NCBI GenBank assembly: GCA_964427055.1
Contig: CAYRSQ010000009.1
Location: 1 to 23,419, forward strand
Origin: CAYNTH01 sp964427055
GTDB lineage: Archaea; Aenigmatarchaeota; Aenigmatarchaeia; CG10238-14; SCSR01
Reading direction: 5' to 3'
Length of the DNA: 23,419 nucleotides
Below are positions 1-7,633 of this stretch, one piece after another; positions within the stretch are counted from its first letter, which is position 1; every line of letters begins with the position of its first letter. A model generated the notes under the pieces. That model was not told the DNA's origin. It worked only from the letters and a program-made list of their open reading frames with translations, and ran no database searches. A program made the position numbers and the translations under genes.

Positions 1-235
1 AAGGTCAAGGGAAATCTCCGTTTTCCCCTTGACAAAACTTATCATGGATGTCCCCCTTTAAGGATTTAATATCTTTAATGGTATTGAAGATATATGTTGC
101 GGATCGGCGAAAAGTCAATAGCTATTTTTTCTCTTTGCGATATCAAGCTCCCCGATGATATAGGACAATGGCAAAAATAATGACAGAAGTTTAGTTTTTT
201 TAAATATCTTAAACAAACAAGGAGAGAAAACTCCA
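1..235. other. Intergenic leader upstream of the plus-strand operon
   Basis: No gene is supported here. Bases 7-31 form a short stem-loop (CAAGGG pairing with CCCTTG around an A/T-rich inner stem). It lacks a following T-run, so I do not call it a terminator. A possible weak promoter for the first gene is ATGACA at 180-185 with a TAAATA-like box near 201-206. A clear ribosome binding site, GGAGAG at 221-226, sits 9 bases before the TTG start at 236 and decides that start. Confidence 0.4.
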
Positions 236-1447
236 TTGAGCCGGTTTTATTGGTCGTCAATCATCTTTCTTTTCTTAGCGGGTGTCTGCGGTTTCCTGTT
301 TTCCGGCGCTGCAAGAACTGTCGTCATTTTGTTTCTGCTTATAGCTTACCTTATTTTGTTCAGTCTGGGCGTGGCCGTAATTCGTTTGAACTTTTTCTGC
401 CGGGCTGTCTGCCGGGGAAAATCAGGCAAGATGAAGGCGTCCCTGACCTTTGACGACGGCCCTGATCCCGAAACGACCCCGGCGGTTTTATCCGTACTCG
501 CCAAGCATGAAATTAAGGCCGCTTTTTTCTGTATCGGGGAAAAAGTGTCACAAACCCCTGATTTAGCACGGCGTATTGTGGCTGAGGGACACATCATTGC
601 TAATCATACCTTTCATCATTTCTGGTGGACGAATTTTTTAAGATGTAAAGGGTTACGTCGAGAAACGGCGGAAGCCCAGGAGAAGATACGGAACATCACA
701 GGGAAAACGCCGGCTTTCTTTAGGCCACCCGGAGGTTTAACCAATCCCCATCTGGACAGGGAGTTGCGTCAAAATGGCCTGAGCTGTATCGGCTGGAACG
801 TGCGCACCTTTGATACAAGACGAAATAATGCACAAGTTGTCAAAGCTATTGCCCGTAAGACCCGGGATGGTTCCGTTATCCTCCTGCATGATGCCGGAAA
901 AACCTCTCAGGATATGAAGGAACTCCTGGAGGCGGTGATTGCTGTCTTGACGAAAGGGGGTTTCACTCTTGCCGCCCTTGACAATCTCCTGAAACTTGAT
1001 CCGTATCAGGAGAATAAGGAAGCGAGTGATACAAATGATTCCGTCGGTATGTTGAAGCACCTGACCAGGCGGCTGGCGCAAACAGGATTTATGAGGAAAA
1101 CCCTTGCCGATGAGATTACACTCGATGTGATTAAGCAGCGACCGTCGATCAAATTCATCGTGGGTATCTCCTTGGTGGGCATAAGTTACATCATCGGCTG
1201 GCCTGCCGTGGTTTTTTTTACTTTTCTGGCCGTCTATCTTAACGTAAAGGAAATCGTTCTTCTGGGGCCGGCCAGTTACCTTTTTTCCCACCTCGTTTTC
1301 ATTGCCGGCGCGGCTCTGGCCGGGGTGGATGGGATAAAATACGGGCGCATATTTTTCCGATGCTTCATGCATAAATTTGCAGTGTGGGTAACGACAAAGG
1401 CTTCGCCTGATATGGGTAAAAGCCTCGAGGGTCGAAAGAACGATTAA
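236..1447 (+). CDS. Membrane-anchored NodB-type polysaccharide deacetylase
   Basis: A 403-aa protein of the carbohydrate esterase 4 / NodB family, which removes N- or O-acetyl groups from sugars with a divalent metal. Two hydrophobic segments occupy about residues 5-50. The NodB domain follows, with TFDDG at 71-75 (metal and base Asp), HTFHH at 124-128 (metal His pair H124 and H128), RPPGG at 163-167 and a late LLHD motif. The C-terminal third carries two more membrane segments and no known enzyme motif, so the protein is longer than a plain NodB domain. The TTG start is chosen because GGAGAG lies 9 bases upstream and no better start exists. It is the first gene of a lipid/acyl operon, so the substrate may be a glycolipid head group rather than a wall polymer; that is inference. 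Confidence 0.85.
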   Translation: MSRFYWSSIIFLFLAGVCGFLFSGAARTVVILFLLIAYLILFSLGVAVIRLNFFCRAVCRGKSGKMKASLTFDDGPDPETTPAVLSVLAKHEIKAAFFCIGEKVSQTPDLARRIVAEGHIIANHTFHHFWWTNFLRCKGLRRETAEAQEKIRNITGKTPAFFRPPGGLTNPHLDRELRQNGLSCIGWNVRTFDTRRNNAQVVKAIARKTRDGSVILLHDAGKTSQDMKELLEAVIAVLTKGGFTLAALDNLLKLDPYQENKEASDTNDSVGMLKHLTRRLAQTGFMRKTLADEITLDVIKQRPSIKFIVGISLVGISYIIGWPAVVFFTFLAVYLNVKEIVLLGPASYLFSHLVFIAGAALAGVDGIKYGRIFFRCFMHKFAVWVTTKASPDMGKSLEGRKND

Positions 1448-1500
1448 AAATTAATATCACAGTAAAAAATCAGATTTGAATCTAAAGTGGAGCGAAAATT

Positions 1501-2091
1501 TTGACATCAGAACAATTTAAAAACCTTTTGTGGCTCCTACCGTTTGCTTATTTGGCCGGTTCCGTAAATTTTTCCATCTTGCTTTTTAGGTTGACAGGCA
1601 AAGGTGACCCGCGTAACAGTTACAGCGGGAACGCAGGAACGGCAAATGTCGTCAGACAATCCGGTTATGTCTGGGGCATCGGCATCCTGATCTTGGACGT
1701 TGGCCGGGCGGTGTTAATTGCCCTGCTTGCAGAAATACTTCTGAAAAATGCCATGAGCGTCTGGGTGGGATTCTTTCTGCTTCTCGGCAACGGCTATCCC
1801 CTGTTCCATGGTTTGAAAGGCGGCAAAGGGGTGGCAACTTACCTGGGATTCACCGTCGCCGTCGCGCCCATCTTTGCTGCCGCATCCTGTCTGGCTTGGG
1901 TTTTGGTTTACGCCGTCGCACGAATAACTTTCATGGGATCCTTCTTTATGATTGCCGTCATGAGTCTGGGAATCATGCAGCATTACAACTGGGATGCCGT
2001 CGCCCTGGCCGGATCGATCTTCAGCCTCTCCTTAATCATCTACGCCCATCACTCTAATATTACATGTTATCTGGCCGCACGAAAAAAATGA
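1501..2091 (+). CDS. plsY: PlsY-like acyl-phosphate:glycerol-3-phosphate acyltransferase
   Basis: A 196-aa integral membrane protein of the PlsY family, which transfers an acyl group from acyl-phosphate to sn-glycerol-3-phosphate at the inner membrane. Motif 1 (AGSVNFS, residues 19-25), the SGNAGTANV segment (42-50), the KGGKGVAT loop (106-113) and the C-terminal HHSNI (183-187) are visible, with several hydrophobic helices between them. One divergence is clear: the usual GH-x-x-P before the KGGKG loop reads GNGYP (96-100), with Asn in place of His. The start is TTG, preceded by a GTGGAG-type site about 9 bases upstream. Its substrate could come from the DhaL-DegV kinase encoded at 12422-14191. 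It may be a pathway-specific paralogue rather than the housekeeping enzyme. Confidence 0.85.
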   Translation: MTSEQFKNLLWLLPFAYLAGSVNFSILLFRLTGKGDPRNSYSGNAGTANVVRQSGYVWGIGILILDVGRAVLIALLAEILLKNAMSVWVGFFLLLGNGYPLFHGLKGGKGVATYLGFTVAVAPIFAAASCLAWVLVYAVARITFMGSFFMIAVMSLGIMQHYNWDAVALAGSIFSLSLIIYAHHSNITCYLAARKK

Positions 2092-2196
2092 TTCCTATAT
2101 CTGCAAAGCTTGACAAAAAAGATCTTACCGTGTTAGATCAAACTCCACTTCAGCGTAACGCTTAATAATACAAAGGTTTTACAAGGGGTGTCGATT

Positions 2197-2460
2197 TTGC
2201 ACGTTGAAATAAAAGATGAAGAAATTCTGAAAATCGTCACGGAATATCTGGTTAAGGACTTTGAGATTCCGGAGGAAAAGATACACCCGGAGGTCAATTT
2301 ATTTTCCGATCTGGGATTAGACAGTGTCGATGCCTTAGACTGGTTTGCCACCATGGAATCGGAAATAAAATTGTCGATAGTCGAGGAAGAACTTAAAAAA
2401 ATTCGCACAGTGCGCGATGTGGTAGAATATGTCAAGAGAAACCGACCAGCCGGTGCATGA
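2197..2460 (+). CDS. Acyl carrier protein 1
   Basis: A small acidic helical carrier protein of about 87 aa. The phosphopantetheine site is the classic LGLDSV, with Ser43 after Asp42. It would carry acyl intermediates for the ligase, reductase and dehydratases nearby. AAGGGG at 2183-2188 sits 8 bases before TTG at 2197, which favours this start; an in-frame GTG at 2188 overlaps that site and would add three residues. The 3' end overlaps the next gene by 32 bases, which suggests coupled translation. Confidence 0.85.
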   Translation: MHVEIKDEEILKIVTEYLVKDFEIPEEKIHPEVNLFSDLGLDSVDALDWFATMESEIKLSIVEEELKKIRTVRDVVEYVKRNRPAGA

Positions 2461-2836
2461 AATTATCTCCCGGACGCATCTGCCCGTATTTGACCTCAAA
2501 CAAGCCGCCGGTCATATACAAGCCAAAATCGTATTTCCCCTTGACTCTATTTGGTTTCAAGGCCATTTCCCTGGTATCCGTATCCTGCCTTGCGTGGCTG
2601 TAACCGCCCTGGCGGTGGAACCTCTGCTAAAATACTCCCAAGCCAGGGGCCGTCCTCTCAAAATAACCGGCTTTTCCAGGGTGCGAATCAGGGCACTGAC
2701 TTCCCCCGATGAAGAACTTTGCATATCCATTGAAGATATGCCGCCTGTCAGAGAGGCTGAACTTGCCTTTGAGGTGTCCTCCCGGGGAGGAAAAGTCTGT
2801 CAGGGAAGGGTGCTTGTGGCGGAACAAGAGAAATAG
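2429..2836 (+). CDS. FabZ/ApeI-like hot-dog 3-hydroxyacyl-ACP dehydratase
   Basis: A 135-aa single hot-dog domain. The segment FQGHFPG (43-49, active-site region His46) followed by ILPCVAVTALA matches the FabA/FabZ pattern GHFPxxPILPGV. Such enzymes dehydrate 3-hydroxyacyl-ACP to trans-2-enoyl-ACP; in aryl-polyene clusters a similar small dehydratase works with a partner dehydratase like the one at 4943. The ATG at 2429 lies inside the carrier-protein gene with no strong ribosome site; GTG at 2453 is an alternative start that would overlap the upstream stop. The acidic residue that FabA/FabZ enzymes carry on the following helix is not obvious to me, so activity is likely but unproven. Confidence 0.75.
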   Translation: MSRETDQPVHEIISRTHLPVFDLKQAAGHIQAKIVFPLDSIWFQGHFPGIRILPCVAVTALAVEPLLKYSQARGRPLKITGFSRVRIRALTSPDEELCISIEDMPPVREAELAFEVSSRGGKVCQGRVLVAEQEK

Positions 2837-2912
2837 AATATAAAAAAGCGCAGGAACATGAATAGTCAAACGCCGTCAACGTCTCAGAAATCATCTTACA
2901 GGTTATATCTGG

Positions 2913-2932
2913 ATTCCCGCCTGCGCGGGAAT
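2913..2932. repeat. REP-like palindrome
   Basis: ATTCCCGC and GCGGGAAT form a perfect 8-bp stem around CTGC in the gap between the dehydratase and the second carrier protein. I recognise this as a palindrome wording common in intergenic regions of several Gram-negative genomes. It may act as a REP or RIP element or attenuate transcription within the operon. There is no T-run after it. Confidence 0.6.
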
Positions 2933-2965
2933 GTCAAAATTATTTAAATTGTATAGGGATATAAA

Positions 2966-3223
2966 ATGCGAGAACTTTTAGATGAATTAAAAAAAATGAT
3001 CGTGGCCGAACTTGAGCTTATGGATATCCGGCCTGAAGATATAAAGGACGACGAAGAATTTTTCCAGGGCGGGTTAGGATTGGCGTCCATCGACCTGCTT
3101 TTTTTGATTGCCGTTCTGGATAATGATTACGGTGTATTAATAGACAACAAGGAACTTGGCGAAAAGGTTTTCATAAATTTGACCACCCTGGCCGAATACA
3201 TCATGCAAAACCGCAAGAGGTAG
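2966..3223 (+). CDS. Acyl carrier protein 2, with Ala before the phosphopantetheine Ser
   Basis: An 85-aa acidic, helical carrier protein. The attachment site reads GLGLASID: Ser41 is in place and the following Ile-Asp fits, but the Asp that normally precedes the Ser (DSL or DSI) is Ala40. The phosphopantetheinyl transferase at 7634-8344 could still modify the Ser; whether it does is unknown. ATG at 2966 has AGGGAT 6 bases upstream. Paired carrier proteins before an ANL ligase are typical of aryl-polyene-type operons. The altered motif suggests a specialised loading carrier, or one that interacts with a restricted partner set. Confidence 0.8.
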   Translation: MRELLDELKKMIVAELELMDIRPEDIKDDEEFFQGGLGLASIDLLFLIAVLDNDYGVLIDNKELGEKVFINLTTLAEYIMQNRKR

Positions 3224-3225
3224 TT

Positions 3226-3245
3226 CAGAATTTTACTGAATTCTG
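3226..3245 (+). repeat. Perfect inverted repeat after the second carrier protein gene
   Basis: CAGAATT (3226-3232) and AATTCTG (3239-3245) pair around a 6-base loop, starting three bases after the TAG stop. There is no T-run, so it is not a standard intrinsic terminator. It could protect the upstream mRNA or pause transcription before the ligase gene. Confidence 0.45.
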
Positions 3246-3306
3246 GATCAAGCCCGTCAAGACTGCACGGAACTTATATCGCTGCATATAAGGGGGAGAT
3301 AGCAGA

Positions 3307-4941
3307 ATGACCAGTAAGCCATGGCTGAAAAACTACGAACCGAACGTCCCTGCGCATATTGAATATCCACCGATCACGATCCCGCAATTCCTTCTGGATA
3401 CCAAGGAAAGACATCCTCAATATATTGCCTCAACTTTCAATGATACGGATATCACTTATAGGGAACTGAATGCCAAGGTGAACGGCATGGCTCACGCGCT
3501 TAAATCCTTGGGAGTGAAAAAGGGCACTCATTGCGCTTTGTTCCTGCCCAACACCCCAACCTATGTTATTGCCTACTATGCCGTACTCAAGATCGGCGCC
3601 GTGGTGGTGAACATCAATGTGGGAATCCAGGGGGAGGAACTTGTCGACTCGCTAAAGACATCGGAAGCAAAGGTGATTATCTCCCTGGACGTTTTTATTC
3701 AAAATATATACAGGATTATTCAAAACACCTCTATCGGGATCGTCATCATCCATTCCGTGTTCGGCCTGGAAAAGAAAATGAAATTTGAAGGTGTGCCGCT
3801 GCCCCTGATTTTTAACGACCTTGTTGCCGCCCATCCGACGCATGAGCCGGATTGGGAGTGCCGGCCCGGCGATCCGGCCGTGCTGCAGTTCACCAGCGGT
3901 GCGACCGGGAAGCCCAAGGCGGCCATCCTGACCCATAAAACTATCGTAGCGAACATTATGCAGACCGACAAGTGGGTAAACATTTCCGAAGCCGGCAATG
4001 ACGCCGTTTTGTGCATTATTCCTTTTTTCCATGTTTTCGGCATGAACGCCTGTCTTAATCTGTCCGTGCACAAGGGTTACCGCATGATCCTTATGCCTCG
4101 CTTTGATTGGCTTGACCTGATCCCGCTCCTCAGCGTTATAGAAAAATACAAACCCATATCCCTGTCTGCAGTGCCGAGTCTGTGGACAGCGCTTTTAATG
4201 TCTACCCGAGGGACTAAGGAGTTTTTTTTACCTCTCTTGGTGCCGGTCAGCGGAGGAGCTCCTTTACCTGCGCGGGTGTATGATCAGTATGAAAAATTGA
4301 CAGGTCGAAAAATTTACGAGGCTTATGGTCTTTCTGAAGCGTCTTCCGCCGCCCTTTTTGCCCCCTACCCGAAAGGCGCGCCCCGTGGGAGCATCGGAGT
4401 TCCCTTGCCGGATACGGACGCCCGCATCGTCGATTTTGATACCGGCACGAAGGAGTTGGCGCCCGGCGAGGTTGGGGAGCTGACCATCCGGGGGCCTCAG
4501 ATAATGCAGGGCTATTACGGAAACGAGGCGCTGACCAGGGAAGTGTTGCGCGACGACTGGCTCTACACAGGCGATCTCGCACGCATGGATGATGAGGGAT
4601 TCTTTTATCTTGTGGACAGAAAGGACGATCTCATCATAACGAGCGGTTTTAATGTTTATCCCAGTAGCGTAGAAGGCGTGCTCGTCAAGCATCCGTCTGT
4701 CAAAGAAGCGACTGTTGTCGGCGCGCCGGACCGCATACGAGGCCAGGCCGTGACGGCTTACGTCGTCATAGAAGCTGATCAAAAAGCCGACAGGGAGGAT
4801 CTTCTTGTCTTCTGCCGGGATCGCCTCCCCGATTTTAAGGTTCCCCGGACTATCCATTTCGTCGGTCAAATTCCGCGCAACCCCATCGGTAAACCGTTAA
4901 GAAAGTCTTTAAAATCTGAAGGGGAAGAGCAGGGGGGGTGA
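3307..4941 (+). CDS. ANL-family acyl-CoA/acyl-ACP (aryl acid) ligase
   Basis: A 544-aa AMP-forming ligase that activates a carboxylic acid as acyl-AMP and passes it to a thiol, probably a carrier protein here. The P-loop-like motif FTSGATGKPK lies near residues 197-206, the aromatic YEAYGLSE near 338-345, the hinge YTGDLARMDDEGF...DRKDD near 420-440, and the adenylation lysine is Lys529 in NPIGKP. Length is normal for fatty-acyl and aryl-acid ligases. ATG at 3307 follows a strong AGGGGGAG site. The stop lies one base before the next ATG. In aryl-polyene clusters the equivalent gene loads the aromatic starter; the true substrate cannot be read from sequence. Confidence 0.9.
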   Translation: MTSKPWLKNYEPNVPAHIEYPPITIPQFLLDTKERHPQYIASTFNDTDITYRELNAKVNGMAHALKSLGVKKGTHCALFLPNTPTYVIAYYAVLKIGAVVVNINVGIQGEELVDSLKTSEAKVIISLDVFIQNIYRIIQNTSIGIVIIHSVFGLEKKMKFEGVPLPLIFNDLVAAHPTHEPDWECRPGDPAVLQFTSGATGKPKAAILTHKTIVANIMQTDKWVNISEAGNDAVLCIIPFFHVFGMNACLNLSVHKGYRMILMPRFDWLDLIPLLSVIEKYKPISLSAVPSLWTALLMSTRGTKEFFLPLLVPVSGGAPLPARVYDQYEKLTGRKIYEAYGLSEASSAALFAPYPKGAPRGSIGVPLPDTDARIVDFDTGTKELAPGEVGELTIRGPQIMQGYYGNEALTREVLRDDWLYTGDLARMDDEGFFYLVDRKDDLIITSGFNVYPSSVEGVLVKHPSVKEATVVGAPDRIRGQAVTAYVVIEADQKADREDLLVFCRDRLPDFKVPRTIHFVGQIPRNPIGKPLRKSLKSEGEEQGG

Positions 4942-4942
4942 T

Positions 4943-5422
4943 ATGGACAGCAAAGACCTGCCGGCGATTGAAGCCCTCATACCCCATCGAACCCCCATGA
5001 GGCTCATTGATCGCGTCCTTGACTTGGATGAGGACCATATTCAGACGATTTCCATCGTTAAAGAAACCTGGCCGCTTTGCGACAGCCGCGGCGCAGATGT
5101 GATCCTGGTTGTGGAAATCATTGCCCAGTCCATTGCGGCATTTTACCACAGGAGAAAAAGACGCCGGGGAGAGCCGCAGATTGACTTTTTAGTCGGGATT
5201 AAAGAGGCGCGTTTCCATGCGCAAAGGCTTCCACTCCATGCGGAACTAACGGTGAATGTCAAGATGGTTTCCGCTATAGGCAATTACGGGGTCTTCAATG
5301 GTGAAGTCATGCTCGGCACGGCAATCCTGTGTGAAGCCCTTGTCCAGGTTCTGGAACCTGGCGAGGAATTATGGGAAACCATTATCAGCGAACGAGGGAG
5401 GGAGGTGACAACCGATGGCTGA
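4943..5422 (+). CDS. ApeP-like hot-dog dehydratase
   Basis: A 159-aa hot-dog protein. LIPHRTPM (12-19, His15) and VVEIIAQSIAA (56-66, Glu58) match the pattern seen in FabZ-like dehydratases of aryl-polyene clusters, where one His and one Glu or Asp serve catalysis. It would dehydrate 3-hydroxyacyl-ACP after the reductase step, possibly as a heterodimer with the small dehydratase at 2429. A GGGGGG ribosome site in the ligase tail lies just upstream, and its 3' end overlaps the reductase gene by 8 bases, so expression is very likely coupled. Confidence 0.8.
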   Translation: MDSKDLPAIEALIPHRTPMRLIDRVLDLDEDHIQTISIVKETWPLCDSRGADVILVVEIIAQSIAAFYHRRKRRRGEPQIDFLVGIKEARFHAQRLPLHAELTVNVKMVSAIGNYGVFNGEVMLGTAILCEALVQVLEPGEELWETIISERGREVTTDG

Positions 5423-6143
5423 ACTAAAGTCGGCGCTTGTTACGGGCGGCGGCCGAGGCATCGGCAGGGCCGTTTGCCTGGAATTGGCCAAAGCGGGTTA
5501 TTACATCTGTGTCAATTATCGCACAAATGAAACAGCGGCGAAAGAGACCCTGGCGCTCATCGCGGATTCAGGTGGCGCGGGCGAACTGTGGCCTTTTGAT
5601 GTGACGGATCGCCGGGACGTTTTTGCGCGTCTCGAAGAACTCCTTGATCGCTTAGGCTTCGTAGAGGTACTGGTCAATAACGCCGGCGTCACTGCTGACG
5701 GCCTGTTTGGTCTTATGCCGCCTGAGGATTGGCATCGGGTCGTCGATACGGCATTGACCGGCTTCTATAATGTGACGAAGCCCTTGCTGAAGCCTATGTT
5801 GGCCAGGAAACGCGGCGCCATTGTCTCCATCTCCTCCGTTTCCGCCCTGGTGGGCAACCGGGGACAAACGAACTATGCCGCGGCCAAGGCCGGACTTATC
5901 GGCGCAAGCAGGGCTTTGGCCAGTGAAACGGCCCGTTCCGGCGTGCGCGTGAATGTTGTGGCGCCGGGGCTCATAGAGACGCAAATGAGCGAAGGCGTTC
6001 CCCGGGAACTCCTCAAACAGCTTATTCCCATGGCAAGACTGGGTCGTCCGGAAGAGGTCGCCAAGGTGGTGTCTTTCCTCTGTTCCGAAGCCGCCTCCTA
6101 CATTACCGGCCAGGTCATATCCGTCAATGGCGGGATGCTATAA
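5415..6143 (+). CDS. FabG-type 3-oxoacyl-ACP reductase (SDR)
   Basis: A 242-aa classical short-chain dehydrogenase. The nucleotide-binding TGGGRGIGR lies at residues 10-18, NNAG near 90-93, and the catalytic set is Ser141, Tyr154 and Lys158. Length and C-terminal ISVNGGML are normal for FabG. It should reduce 3-oxoacyl-ACP with NADPH before the dehydratases act. It overlaps the upstream dehydratase gene by 8 bases. As part of an aryl-polyene-like set it is more likely pathway-specific than the housekeeping FabG. Confidence 0.92.
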   Translation: MAELKSALVTGGGRGIGRAVCLELAKAGYYICVNYRTNETAAKETLALIADSGGAGELWPFDVTDRRDVFARLEELLDRLGFVEVLVNNAGVTADGLFGLMPPEDWHRVVDTALTGFYNVTKPLLKPMLARKRGAIVSISSVSALVGNRGQTNYAAAKAGLIGASRALASETARSGVRVNVVAPGLIETQMSEGVPRELLKQLIPMARLGRPEEVAKVVSFLCSEAASYITGQVISVNGGML

Positions 6144-6152
6144 AGGCTCATC

Positions 6153-6770
6153 ATGATTAAGCATATAAAAACATTTACTTTGTTATTTGTTCTCCTTGGT
6201 ATCTTTTTTGCCTTGTGGGTGTGGGCCGCCGACGATTTCGAGGAGTTGCGTAAATCCGCCCAGAATATAAAAACGTTGAGCGCCGATTTCATCCAGGAGA
6301 AACACCTGAAAATATTGGCGAAACCCATTATATCAAAAGGCAGGCTTTATTTTAAGGCGCCACGGTCAATCCGCTGGGAATACCTTGCGCCCATGAAGAG
6401 TCTCACGCTTATGACTAAAGGCGGTGCGCAGGTCTATATCTGGTCGGAGGGGAAATGGGTGCTGGACAAAACCCCAAATGATGCCCGCGGTATCGTCATG
6501 GATGAAATCAGTAACTGGTTCACCGGGCGCTTTCATGAAAATCCCGCTTTCACGCACACCTACAAGCCGGGGCCGCCGCCTTCGGTCATCCTGACCCCTA
6601 AAGAGGGCGTGAAAAACTTTATCTCACAAATCGCCTTGAGATTTTCCAAGACGACCGGTCTGGTGGAGACAGTCGAAATCATTGAAACCCAGGATAACCG
6701 TACTAGAGTAACTTTTAAAAATGAGGCGTTAAATGCTGATCTTCATGAAAACCTGTTTGAGAAGCCATGA
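6153..6770 (+). CDS. LolA-like periplasmic outer-membrane lipoprotein carrier
   Basis: A 205-aa exported protein. A positively charged start and a hydrophobic stretch through about residue 25 (ending WVWA-AD) form a signal peptide. The remainder fits the LolA fold: TLSADFIQEKH, then GRLYFKAPRSIRWEY, the region LolA proteins use to form the hydrophobic cavity. It probably carries a lipid or lipoprotein across the periplasm. Such LolA-like genes recur in aryl-polyene-type clusters and are distinct from the chromosomal lolA next to ftsK. The 3' end overlaps the lipoprotein gene by four bases (ATGA). Confidence 0.82.
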   Translation: MIKHIKTFTLLFVLLGIFFALWVWAADDFEELRKSAQNIKTLSADFIQEKHLKILAKPIISKGRLYFKAPRSIRWEYLAPMKSLTLMTKGGAQVYIWSEGKWVLDKTPNDARGIVMDEISNWFTGRFHENPAFTHTYKPGPPPSVILTPKEGVKNFISQIALRFSKTTGLVETVEIIETQDNRTRVTFKNEALNADLHENLFEKP

Positions 6771-7423
6771 AAAACTTCCCCTGTTGCCTTTTTAAAATCG
6801 CTTTCCTCACGCTTATCCTGGCGGCCTGCGTCGCCGTTCCCCAGTGTAAACCGTTAAGCCCTCAAAGCGGAACGACCTGTCCCGATATATTCCCCGATAA
6901 AGCCTTCCGGGCGATCCATAAGATAGAGATGAACAATGCCCTCTTCGGCAAAAGTATTTTCATCGGCGCAGCGAAGGTCGAGCCGCAGAGAGATGCCCTG
7001 CACGCCGTCCTCATGAGCGTTGAAGGTATGGTCTTATTCGAGGCCAAGGTAGAAGGAGGAGATCTCCTGGTTATAAGCGCCTTTCCTCCCCTGAACGATC
7101 CTGACTTTACCAGGGAACTGATGGCGGATGTTTTGTTTCTCTTGTTGAAACCTGCTGCTGCGCCCGCCGAGACGGGCGCGGACGAGCAAGGCTTGACGGC
7201 CTGCCGTTGGCCGACGGAGGCGGGGGGCGTTCTTGAGCAGACCCTCATGCGGGAGGGTGCCATCAGGATGAGACGCTACGACAAGCAAAGGCGGACGATC
7301 AAAGAAGCGGTGGCATTACCGCCCTTTGACCGGGGTATGCCTACCCAAATACGTATGCGGTCATTTATTCCGGTAAATTACACCATTGAGCTGACGCTGA
7401 TTAACATGGAGTTTGTAGATTAA
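6767..7423 (+). CDS. DUF3261-like outer-membrane lipoprotein
   Basis: A 218-aa protein with a lipoprotein signal peptide: the lipobox LAAC puts the lipidated cysteine at residue 21. The mature part lacks enzyme motifs and resembles the DUF3261 proteins encoded beside LolA-like and MMPL genes in aryl-polyene clusters. The function of that family is unknown; a role in placing the product in the outer membrane is inferred from context. The residue after the Cys is Val rather than Asp, so outer-membrane sorting is not excluded. It is the last gene of the plus-strand operon. Confidence 0.7.
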   Translation: MKNFPCCLFKIAFLTLILAACVAVPQCKPLSPQSGTTCPDIFPDKAFRAIHKIEMNNALFGKSIFIGAAKVEPQRDALHAVLMSVEGMVLFEAKVEGGDLLVISAFPPLNDPDFTRELMADVLFLLLKPAAAPAETGADEQGLTACRWPTEAGGVLEQTLMREGAIRMRRYDKQRRTIKEAVALPPFDRGMPTQIRMRSFIPVNYTIELTLINMEFVD

Positions 7424-7427
7424 GCTT

Positions 7428-7550
7428 GACGACTTCGTAAAAGCTCCGGATGCTGCGTTGCGCTCCCTTTTTCGGTATCTTAACGTACGTAAAAGTCCGC
7501 CTCATTCCTTACGATTCGCGCGTATTGCCTCCGAATTTTTTCCAATTCCA
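7428..7550. repeat. Imperfect palindromic intergenic element
   Basis: The left arm GACTTCGTAAAAGCTCCGG (7428-7446) has a degenerate inverted counterpart ending near 7550 (CTCCGAATTTTTTCC). The 120-base element sits between convergent genes. It resembles intergenic repeats with GACTTCGTAAAAAGTC ends that I associate with deltaproteobacterial genomes, but I cannot confirm copy number here. It could end transcription from either side. No gene is supported in 7424-7633; a short 6-bp stem (7600-7605 with 7628-7633) lies next to the transferase stop. Confidence 0.4.
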
Positions 7551-7633
7551 TCTCAAAAGACAAACATCTTCCTGTGATTCCTGCAAAGACAAAAGTCCCA
7601 GACGAATTAATTCTTCTTTTTTAGAAATCGTCT

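Noticed and set aside
29..45. TTGACA near the window start as a promoter
   Set aside because: No -10 box lies at an acceptable distance; TATCAT is only 5 bases away.
737..1372. 211-codon minus-strand frame
   Set aside because: It lies fully inside the deacetylase gene with no motif; it is a shadow of that gene.
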